From positions 1-46,239 of the forward strand of contig JAPOOG010000050.1 in NCBI GenBank assembly GCA_026713545.1: DNA of 46,239 bases, written 5' to 3'. The first letter of the stretch is position 1, and each line of letters starts with the position of its first letter. Below are positions 39,551 to 46,239 of this stretch, piece after piece. Under the pieces are notes generated by a model. That model was not told the DNA's origin and searched no databases. It saw nothing but the letters and a program-made list of their open reading frames with translations. Origin of the DNA: Bryobacterales bacterium (GTDB taxonomy: Bacteria > Acidobacteriota > Terriglobia > Bryobacterales > UBA6623). A program made the translations under genes and the position numbers.

Positions 39551-39907
39551 TCAGGTTTTCCGCGCCCGCTCTCGCAGCCGCGCCGCTTTGCCGCGCAGCT
39601 TCCGCAGATAGTAGAGCTTCGCCCGGCGAACGCGCGCCCGGCGCACCACCTCCACCTTGCCGACCACCGGCGACTGCAAGGGAAACACTCGCTCGACGCC
39701 TACGCCGAAGCTGACCTTGCGGACGGTTATCGTTTCGCTCATGCCGGTGTTATTCCGACCGATAAGGACGCCTTCGAAAACCTGCAAGCGTTCCTTGTCA
39801 CCCTCACGAATGAGGACATGTACGCGAACCGTATCGCCCGCCTCGAGTTCAGGGAGATCGTCTCTCTTGCGATCGTCGTAAACCTTCTGCAGCACTTTAT
39901 TGATCAT
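39551..39907 (-). CDS. rplS: Ribosomal protein bL19
   Basis: 118 residues. [40 protein letters not shown] and [20 protein letters not shown] are the standard L19 motifs. GGAGG precedes the ATG. It overlaps the trmD end by 11 bases. Confidence 0.97.
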   Translation of the reverse strand: MINKVLQKVYDDRKRDDLPELEAGDTVRVHVLIREGDKERLQVFEGVLIGRNNTGMSETITVRKVSFGVGVERVFPLQSPVVGKVEVVRRARVRRAKLYYLRKLRGKAARLRERARKT

Positions 39908-40679
39908 GATGCACCTCCGCGTCGGTGTCTTGCTGTTGCAGGGCCGCGAGCCATTCCCGATCTGACGGGCTCAGCGGAGCCGTTCCCAAGAGTTCCGGAC
40001 GGTTTCGCCATGTCTTTTCCAGCGCCGCCCTGCGCCTCCACAACCGGATCTGCTCGTGATTCCCACTCAACAGAATCTCCGGGGTCTTCCAACCTTCATA
40101 CTCAGCCGGACGCGTATAGTGGGGGCAGTCGAGAATGTCCACACGCCCACCTTCGAGAGGACGAAAGGACTCCTGTTGCGTAGACGCATTGTTGCCGAGG
40201 GCTCCGGGCAGCAGCCGCGTCACAGCGTCCACAACGATCCCGCACGCCCATTCGCCTCCACTCAGAACGAAATCCCCAACCGAAACCTCTTCATCGGCCA
40301 GATGTTCCGCCACTCGTTCGTCCACTCCTTCGTATCGTCCACAGATCAAAGTCACTTCTTTATACCCTGCGAACCGCAAAGCCATGCTCTGATCAAACCT
40401 TTTCCCCTGGGCTGACAGCAAGACGATGCGTACCCGCTTATCTTGCTGTGACCCTCGAATCTTCTTCAGAACCCGAAAAACCGGCTCGATCTTCAGCACC
40501 ATCCCTTCGTCGCCGCCAAACGGCCGGTCATCCACCGTGCGATGGCGGTCGAAAGTATGATCGCGCAGGTCGTGGGCCTCGATCCCGATCAGTCCGTTGG
40601 ACTTGGCACGGGCCACAACCCCATAATCGAACGGCCCCTCGAAGAACTGAGGAAAGATCGTGATGACATGAAAGACCAT
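39897..40679 (-). CDS. trmD: tRNA (guanine-N1)-methyltransferase
   Basis: 260 residues. The SPOUT knot motifs [19 protein letters not shown] and [12 protein letters not shown] are present, with [20 protein letters not shown] downstream. It methylates G37 of tRNAs using SAM. One base separates it from rimM. Confidence 0.97.
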   Translation of the reverse strand: MVFHVITIFPQFFEGPFDYGVVARAKSNGLIGIEAHDLRDHTFDRHRTVDDRPFGGDEGMVLKIEPVFRVLKKIRGSQQDKRVRIVLLSAQGKRFDQSMALRFAGYKEVTLICGRYEGVDERVAEHLADEEVSVGDFVLSGGEWACGIVVDAVTRLLPGALGNNASTQQESFRPLEGGRVDILDCPHYTRPAEYEGWKTPEILLSGNHEQIRLWRRRAALEKTWRNRPELLGTAPLSPSDREWLAALQQQDTDAEVHHDQ

Positions 40680-40680
40680 C

Positions 40681-41205
40681 TCACCAATTCAACTCCTCGA
40701 GACCCTCCGGCAGACTGACTCGAATCTCGCGCCTGTCCTCAGAAACCTCCCGGCAAATCTCTTCCACGAAAGGGACTAGAATCTCACCTCCCGCTCCCAT
40801 TACCTGCAACAGCAACGAACCGCCCGGATCGAGCACTTCGTCGACGATCCCGATCTCCCGGCCGGTCTTTTTGTCCAATACCCGACAACCGATCAGATCC
40901 GCCAGATAATGCTCGCCTTGCGGGGGCGGACCCAGCTCTTCGCCGGAGATCCGCACCTTCCAACCGCGCAGTTCCTCCGCTGCGCTGATCGAATTGATTC
41001 CTTCAAACTTCAAAACCCAGCGATCACGCTGTCTCCAAACCTCTTCCAACGTCGCTTCGCGGTGTTCGCCTCGCAAGCTCTCCAAAAACAACCGGCTCTG
41101 CGGCGAAAAACGGCCTTCGCGATCCGTCAGATCGGTGGCCAATACCTCGCCCCGGTTGCCCCGACTGCGCACGATGCGACCCAGCGTGACGAACTCCTCG
41201 TCCAT
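40681..41205 (-). CDS. rimM: 16S rRNA processing protein
   Basis: 174 residues. FVTLGRIVRSRGNRGEVLAT at the N-terminus and the PRC-barrel domain (YLADLIGCRVLDKKTGREIG, then VPFVEEICREV) identify RimM, which helps mature the 30S head with uS19. It lies 14 bases after khpA. Confidence 0.95.
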   Translation of the reverse strand: MDEEFVTLGRIVRSRGNRGEVLATDLTDREGRFSPQSRLFLESLRGEHREATLEEVWRQRDRWVLKFEGINSISAAEELRGWKVRISGEELGPPPQGEHYLADLIGCRVLDKKTGREIGIVDEVLDPGGSLLLQVMGAGGEILVPFVEEICREVSEDRREIRVSLPEGLEELNW

Positions 41206-41219
41206 GCCGCCCTGCTCGC

Positions 41220-41471
41220 CTACTCCAAAATCTCCAGCGTGTACCGCTTTCTTACCTTCATGCCGGCCGCACCGAGCAACGCTCGAATCGACTTCGCCGT
41301 GCGTCCTTTCTTCCCGATAACCTTCCCCAAGTCGGACGGGTCCACTTGCAACTCAAGCACGCGAACCTGATCCCCCGACACCGTTCGTACGGAGACCTCC
41401 TCCGGCTTGTCGACCAGAGCCTTGGCGATCAGTTCCACCAACTCGACAATCGAATCTCTGTTTGCTGCCAA
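41220..41471 (-). CDS. khpA: KH-domain RNA-binding protein KhpA, TTG start
   Basis: 83 residues. The KH motif is LGKVIGKKGRTAKSIRALL (GxxG in IGKKG). The usual N-terminus aligns with a TTG at 41471 preceded by GGAGGA at 8-base spacing. Longer forms from the ATG at 41576 would add residues that do not fit the family. It stands in its normal place between rpsP and rimM. Confidence 0.9.
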   Translation of the reverse strand: MAANRDSIVELVELIAKALVDKPEEVSVRTVSGDQVRVLELQVDPSDLGKVIGKKGRTAKSIRALLGAAGMKVRKRYTLEILE

Positions 41472-41717
41472 TCTCGGTCTCCTCCCTCGAACGTTTGAGA
41501 GGACGGGCAATCCAACGATCGCATTTCGCGGTTCTATGTAGAGAAAGCAGGAAGGGTTCGTGAAGCGCCGCCTCAATCGACCGTGGCCTGCGTTGCTCCT
41601 CGGTCGAATATGTCCAATATGCTCCCTCGTCGCGCCTTATCAGCTACGCGCCGCGCCGCTCTCGGTGCTACGCGGGGATTCACCACGGACTGCTAGCGTC
41701 GATTGTATCCCAAAGAA

Positions 41718-42104
41718 TCAACTACCTGCGGCCGGCTTCGAGTCCTCGGCGGAGGGCGTTGCCAGGGCATTGGACGGTTCTGAAGCCGCTGCTTCCGCAG
41801 TGGCCGCTTCCGCCTTCTTAGCGTCAGCTGGGGTGCTCGCGCCCGCTGCCGGCTTCCAAGTCGGACCGCCTTTCTCTTTGTAGGCGATCAACCGACGCAC
41901 CGTCACCGAAGCTTGCGCGCCCTGGTTCAGCCAGTGGTTGATCCTCTCGCTTTCCAGCGACAGCTCGATCGGATCTCGAGTCGGGTTGTAGTGCCCCACA
42001 ATCTCGATGTTCTTGCCGTCGCGGGCGTTGCGCTTGTTGATCACGACCACGCGATACGACGGTTTCTTCTTGGCGCCCGTTCGCGCCAAGCGAATGGCCA
42101 ACAT
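41718..42104 (-). CDS. rpsP: Ribosomal protein bS16
   Basis: 128 residues. MLAIRLARTGAKKKPSYRVV and VGHYNPTRDPIELSLESERI are standard. The last 45 residues are an Ala/Glu/Lys-rich tail that many S16 proteins lack. GAGGAGA precedes the ATG. Confidence 0.96.
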   Translation of the reverse strand: MLAIRLARTGAKKKPSYRVVVINKRNARDGKNIEIVGHYNPTRDPIELSLESERINHWLNQGAQASVTVRRLIAYKEKGGPTWKPAAGASTPADAKKAEAATAEAAASEPSNALATPSAEDSKPAAGS

Positions 42105-42144
42105 AAGTCTCTCCTCGTTCGGAAAGCTGAACCGGGGCAGGATG

Positions 42145-43512
42145 CTACCGGAGCAGCGCCTCCAGATTCATTTGTCTCCGGCCCCCAAGCCGGCGTCTGC
42201 GTTTCTTGCTCCCCCCCGTGCCTCCCGTCAGCGACCGCATCATCTTGCGCGCCTGCCGGTATTGACGGAGAAGCTGATTCACGGCTTGCACCGATGTGCC
42301 GCTGCCTTTGGCGATGCGGCGGCGGCGGCTGCCATTGATGATCTCGTGGTTGCGGCGCTCCTTCGGGGTCATCGAGCAGAGGATCGCTTCCAGACGATTG
42401 AGCTCTTGCGGGTCGATATCGGCGTCTTTGAGCTGTTTCAGCGGACCCATTTGCGGCAGCATCCCAAGAATCGACTCCAACGGGCCAAGCTTCTTGAACT
42501 GCCGTAACTGATCCCGAAAATCCTCCAGCGTGAACTCGTTCTGCAGCATCTTCCGCTGCATCTCGAGAGCATCCTTTTGTTCGATCGACTCTTCGACCTT
42601 CTCGATCAGCGAAAGCATGTCGCCCATGCCGAGAATCCGCGAGACGACCCGGTCCGGATGGAACGGCTCGAAGGCGTCCGATTTCTCGCCCGTTCCGATG
42701 AACTTCAACGGACAGCCCGTGACATGGCGAATCGACAAGGCTGCGCCGCCGCGGGCATCACCGTCCATCTTCGTCAGGATCACACCGCTCAACTTCAACC
42801 GCTCATGGAACCTGGCCGCCGACTTCACTGCGTCCTGCCCGGTCATCGCGTCCGCAACGAACAGCACCTCAGTCGGCTCCAGCTTGTCGCGAAGCTGCTC
42901 CAACTCGACCATCAACGCGTCGTCGATGTGCAGCCGGCCCGCCGTATCCACCAACACGACGTCGCAGCCCGACTGCGCCGCCTCGACTCGCGCCGCCACG
43001 GCCAACTCCAGGGGCTTGGCGTTCTCCCCGCCCTTGTAGACCGGCTGCTTGATCTGTCCGGCTACGACACGCAACTGCTCGCGTGCAGCCGGACGGTAGA
43101 CATCCACGGAAACCAGCAATGGCCGATGACCATTCTTGGAAAGCCATTTCGCCAACTTGCCGGTCGTCGTCGTCTTGCCCGACCCCTGGAGGCCGACGAT
43201 CATAAAAACCGAAGGCGGGTTGTTCGAATACTTGAGACGCCTCTCTTCCGCGCCCAGCAGCGTGATCAACTCGTCTCGCAGGATCTTGGTGATCTGCTCA
43301 GTCGGCGACAGCGCCGTAAGCACTTCCCGGCCCAGCGCCTTCTGCCTGATGCGCTCGATCAACTGCTTGACAACCTTGAAGTTGACGTCCGCTTCCAACA
43401 GAGCCATGCGGATCTCCCGCAGGGCGTCCTGGATATTCTTCTCCGTCAGCTTCCCCTCGCCGCGGAGGTTCTTGAAGACGCGCTGAAGCTTATCCTGAAG
43501 GTTGTCGAACAT
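42145..43512 (-). CDS. ffh: Signal recognition particle protein Ffh
   Basis: 455 residues. The NG GTPase domain has GLQGSGKTTTTGKLA, DTAGRLHIDD and TKMDGDARGG. The M domain has the GMLPQMGPLKQ methionine-rich region and the RRRRIAKGSGTSVQAVNQLL RNA-binding helix. It binds 4.5S RNA (not in this window) and delivers membrane proteins. It lies 40 bases upstream of rpsP. Confidence 0.97.
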   Translation of the reverse strand: MFDNLQDKLQRVFKNLRGEGKLTEKNIQDALREIRMALLEADVNFKVVKQLIERIRQKALGREVLTALSPTEQITKILRDELITLLGAEERRLKYSNNPPSVFMIVGLQGSGKTTTTGKLAKWLSKNGHRPLLVSVDVYRPAAREQLRVVAGQIKQPVYKGGENAKPLELAVAARVEAAQSGCDVVLVDTAGRLHIDDALMVELEQLRDKLEPTEVLFVADAMTGQDAVKSAARFHERLKLSGVILTKMDGDARGGAALSIRHVTGCPLKFIGTGEKSDAFEPFHPDRVVSRILGMGDMLSLIEKVEESIEQKDALEMQRKMLQNEFTLEDFRDQLRQFKKLGPLESILGMLPQMGPLKQLKDADIDPQELNRLEAILCSMTPKERRNHEIINGSRRRRIAKGSGTSVQAVNQLLRQYRQARKMMRSLTGGTGGSKKRRRRLGGRRQMNLEALLR

Positions 43513-44026
43513 CGAAGTTTCCCCCAGCGGCGCGGGGGCTCAGGAGGGGCGGAAACGACACTATCGTGCCCTCCCCGCTATTGTACGGCTTGGTTCGAAA
43601 ACCAGTCAAACACGCGCTGTGAGGCGAAATCCGACTACAGGGGGCGTGGTCCGCCACACAGCACCCAGATCAAATTGACTCGGTGCCAGCCTGCCTTTCT
43701 CACCATCTGACGGCCGAAGCACGCGATAAAACCGCCATTACTTCGCTTTTCCTTCGCAAAGCTTGCTTGCCGTGCTCGATGTACTTTCAAGTACACCTGT
43801 GCGCGCCAAGCGGCGCGCGCCTCGTCCTGACGGCCCTCTCACCCACTTCGCCTCGCCACGTGGTGAGAAAGGCAAGCTACTCTGTCGAAGAGAGAATCCT
43901 CTCTTTGCGAGCCAATCCTGTCGCAGGCATGTACGGATGCAGTAGTCAGCAATCCGGCAACCTGTAGAATACGGCTCGACACAAGCGCGTGCAGCATGCC
44001 CCAAGGGACTCAAGACCGATTCCGCC
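43513..44026. other. Intergenic stretch between ffh and the M23 gene
   Basis: 514 bases with divergent genes on both sides, so both promoters lie here. It also holds repeat copy 2 (43689-43874). No RNA gene or other ORF is supported. Confidence 0.6.
43689..43874. repeat. REP-like intergenic repeat, copy 2
   Basis: It shares the left part (GCCTGCCTTTCTCAC and GAAGCACGCGA) and the right part (GCGCGCCAAGC, CGCGCCTCGTCCTGACGGCC and a CTCGCC/GGTGAG hairpin) with 38235-38511. The right-hand hairpin has a G-T pair where copy 1 has G-C, so the fold is kept. Confidence 0.75.
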
Positions 44027-44938
44027 GTGTTGTACGTTGGATGCTCCCTGCTCGCGTCTGTCTTGCTTCCGTCGTGGGTGCTCTTCTTCTCCGGAGGCTT
44101 GCATGCGGTTATTGGCTGGATGGCGCTCATGAGCGCGGGATTTCTACTTGCGCCACTGTCTCTGCTGGTCTTGTTTGTCCATGCCGTTCGAAATCGCCGC
44201 TTCAGCCGCCCGATGCAGGCAACCTCGGCCCTGGCAGTCCTTGTCCTTTGGCCCGGCCTGTGGAGCTTTGGCATCCTGACCATCGCGTTCCCGTACGACC
44301 TCGAGAGTTCGAGCCCTTCGGCGACGGTTCGGATGCCATCGAATGAAACGCTGCGGGTCGGTTGGGGAGGTGATGAAGTCTCCACGAATTATCACGCCAT
44401 GACTCCGGACCAGCGCTGGGCTTACGACCTTCTCGTGGAGCCGGCCGGGCACGGATCGGAAGTCCTGGAGGACTATGGTTGTTACAACACTCCCGTTGTC
44501 GCGCCGGTTTCCGCTCGGGTTCACTATGCGGTCGATGGAGCCCCGGACCACGTACCCGGCGAGGTCAGCATGGATTACAAGAACCCAGCCGGCAACCACG
44601 TTGTCTTACAACTCGAGACCGGCACCTATCTCTTGATCGCGCACCTGAAGCCCGGCAGCGTATTGGTCAGCGCAGGGGACGAGGTACTGGAGGGGGAGAC
44701 GATCGGCGCGTGCGGCAACTCGGGGAATACGAGCGAGCCGCACATCCACATTCACCACCAGCGTCAGGACCCGAAGGACCGTTCGCTCATTTTCCCGGAA
44801 GGCCTTCCCCTGTATTTCCGGGATCATGACGGCGAGGCCATGCCAAAGGGAGGATTTGAAATCCGCGATGGCGAGACCGCCCTGACCGGAGCGATTGTCC
44901 GGCATATCGGAGCCGATCCACCCACCTCATCGCCATAG
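44027..44938 (+). CDS. M23-family peptidase with membrane N-terminus
   Basis: 303 residues from the GTG at 44027. Three membrane segments fill the first 90 residues. The M23 (LytM) domain has TNYHAMTPDQRWAYDLLVEP, VVAPVSARVHYAVDG, LIAHLKPGSVLV and EPHIHIHHQ, giving the H/D/H zinc ligand set. It is likely a cell-wall endopeptidase or related factor at the inner membrane. The true start is uncertain; no strong Shine-Dalgarno is seen. Confidence 0.85.
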   Translation: MLYVGCSLLASVLLPSWVLFFSGGLHAVIGWMALMSAGFLLAPLSLLVLFVHAVRNRRFSRPMQATSALAVLVLWPGLWSFGILTIAFPYDLESSSPSATVRMPSNETLRVGWGGDEVSTNYHAMTPDQRWAYDLLVEPAGHGSEVLEDYGCYNTPVVAPVSARVHYAVDGAPDHVPGEVSMDYKNPAGNHVVLQLETGTYLLIAHLKPGSVLVSAGDEVLEGETIGACGNSGNTSEPHIHIHHQRQDPKDRSLIFPEGLPLYFRDHDGEAMPKGGFEIRDGETALTGAIVRHIGADPPTSSP

Positions 44939-45007
44939 TGGCGTTCGGTGGCTTGCGGCTGGAAGCGATCCTTGATGTTTCCTACGACTTTGTCCGGGGC
45001 GCGCTTT

Positions 45008-46135
45008 TCAGCCGGAGGCGCCCTTGATGGTGGCGCCCATCTCCTCCTCGACTTCCTCGATCTCACTCGGTTGGTGCAGCGCAAAGTACACCACCAGGAA
45101 CACCACGCACGCCAGCGACAGCAGCGCGATCCCCATGATCAGCACCGTCGCCATCGAGACCGCCCCCAGCGCCCCCGTCGCTTCCTCCACCACCACCACC
45201 ATCCAGTCCAGCTTCGGATACTGCTCCTGCAATCCCAAGTGCGCAAACGCCAGCCGCGCTCGCCGCCCCTCAGGAAACGTCGCATCGAACGAACCCGACG
45301 TGCGGCCCTCGTAATTGCCCCGCGCGTCCACCACCGCCTCCACCTCCGCGGAACTCGCATCGTCGGCCAGCGTCAAGCCGTGCGTACCGAAGATCACCGC
45401 CCCGTCCTTCTTCGCCAGATACACCTTGCCGCCCACCCCCAAGTCAGCGCGGTGCAGCGCCGGCAGCAGCGACGCCACCTGCACCAGCGCATCCAGCGTC
45501 CCCATGATCTGGTTGGTCTCCCGCACCACCGGCACCCCTACCCCGATGTAGTAGTTCTTCGTCGCCTCGTCGTACAGCACGTCCGTCAGACTCACCACCC
45601 CGCGGCCGTAAAAGTAGATGTCCTGCCAGTACTCCTCGTCGGCCTGGTAGTAGTCCAGCGTCTTGTGCGTCGCCGCCACCGTCGCCCCTTCCAGATCGGT
45701 CACCGTGATGCGCAGAAAACTCGGGTCCACCGTCAGCTTGCGGCGCAGCGCCTGCGAGCCCGCGTTCGACATCGTCTGCTCCACCAGCGCCTCGCCCTGC
45801 GGCGTCACCCAGGTCTTGTCCTTCGCCAGCAAGCGCTCCCGGATCAGTTCCTGCCGCACCCGGAAATATTGCCGGTTCGAGTTGCGAACCACCTCCAGCA
45901 CGGCCGCGTCCGAGGCCATCAGAGCGGCTTCCACCACCTTCGCCTCGATCTGCTGTTCGATACTGCCGGCGGCCGCTTGGGCGACCGCTTCCAGGTGGCG
46001 ACCCGCCTCCGCGGCGGTCGTCTCGCCGGCCCGCGTGGCGGCGTAGAGAGCCGCCAGACTGATCGGAACCACGGTCAGCAGCAAGGCGATGACGAGCTTG
46101 CGGCCGGCTATGTGGAATACCAGAGGTTTAGGCAT
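45008..46135 (-). CDS. Cache-domain sensor with two TM segments and no output domain
   Basis: 375 residues. TM1 is at about 13-30, followed by an extracytoplasmic dCache-like domain (about 35-325, with LDYYQADEEYWQDIYFYGRG, GVGVPVVRETNQIMGTLDAL and YPKLDWMVVVVEE), TM2 at about 332-357, and a short tail. Chemoreceptors and kinases of this type normally continue with a HAMP and a signalling domain. This one ends 18 residues after TM2, so it must signal through a partner. GGAGG precedes the ATG. Confidence 0.82.
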   Translation of the reverse strand: MPKPLVFHIAGRKLVIALLLTVVPISLAALYAATRAGETTAAEAGRHLEAVAQAAAGSIEQQIEAKVVEAALMASDAAVLEVVRNSNRQYFRVRQELIRERLLAKDKTWVTPQGEALVEQTMSNAGSQALRRKLTVDPSFLRITVTDLEGATVAATHKTLDYYQADEEYWQDIYFYGRGVVSLTDVLYDEATKNYYIGVGVPVVRETNQIMGTLDALVQVASLLPALHRADLGVGGKVYLAKKDGAVIFGTHGLTLADDASSAEVEAVVDARGNYEGRTSGSFDATFPEGRRARLAFAHLGLQEQYPKLDWMVVVVEEATGALGAVSMATVLIMGIALLSLACVVFLVVYFALHQPSEIEEVEEEMGATIKGASG

Positions 46136-46239
46136 GAACCGGATTTCCCTCCCCGCCTCGGGCCGGCACGCGGACGCCCTCGACGGGGCCTCCCGAGCCG
46201 CGCCTTTCGACGGTGTCAGTGTAATCGCTCGGCGGCCCC

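Noticed and set aside
1..46239. CRISPR array, tRNA or rRNA genes
   Set aside because: No regularly spaced repeat array was seen except the 23-bp iterons, which have no unique spacers. No tRNA or rRNA sequence was recognised by eye.

Overview
This window joins two kinds of DNA. About 1 to 37950 is a conjugative, plasmid-like element. About 37970 to 46239 is ordinary chromosome. The chromosomal part carries the conserved translation cluster ffh, rpsP, khpA, rimM, trmD, rplS, rnhB, all on the minus strand, followed by small conserved proteins, an M23 peptidase and a two-TM Cache sensor. The DNA is GC-rich. The gene style (a Trb-type transfer system with many secreted or barrel proteins, and REP-like intergenic repeats) fits a Gram-negative phylum such as Acidobacteriota, but that placement is inference.

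The element carries a Trb/VirB type IV secretion system in blocks on the minus strand. Block 1 (36489 down to 24937) holds virB2, virB3, virB4, two small proteins, two winged-helix proteins, an outer-membrane barrel protein, a RepB-type primase, a membrane-fused spermidine-synthase-like methyltransferase, and a 968-residue ankyrin/ArdC fusion. Block 2 (22997 down to 18748) holds a PP-loop ATPase, the coupling protein VirD4 and VirB11. Block 3 (17278 down to 8876) holds a polyproline protein, virB9, virB10, trbJ, virB6, virB8, four small proteins, a relaxase-like protein without the histidine triad, and a MobC-like protein. A RepA gene with six iterons and a DnaA box (36572-37924) marks the plasmid replicon. 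No integrase lies in the window, so the left end of the element and its mode of integration are not seen.

The most unusual feature is a repeated structured leader found six times (1013, 2655, 3197, 8672, 23018, 24672), always on the minus strand and a few bases before the Shine-Dalgarno of an accessory gene: a DUF3560 protein, a coiled-coil membrane protein, a NADAR protein, an 89-residue plasmid-type protein, a PP-loop ATPase and ArdC. The 9-bp inner stem is invariant and the terminal loop is 12-13 nt. The outer stem changes sequence while mostly keeping its pairing. This looks like an undescribed cis-regulatory module of the element's anti-defence or establishment genes.

A 4886-bp IS1595-family transposon (3447-8332) with 36-bp perfect terminal repeats and an 8-bp target duplication sits in the T-tract of one accessory gene's terminator. 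Besides its transposase it carries a GIY-YIG protein, a secreted zinc metalloprotease that appears to start at a CTG codon, and several small proteins. A second secreted HExxH protein (17390-18490) sits inside the transfer cluster on the opposite strand.
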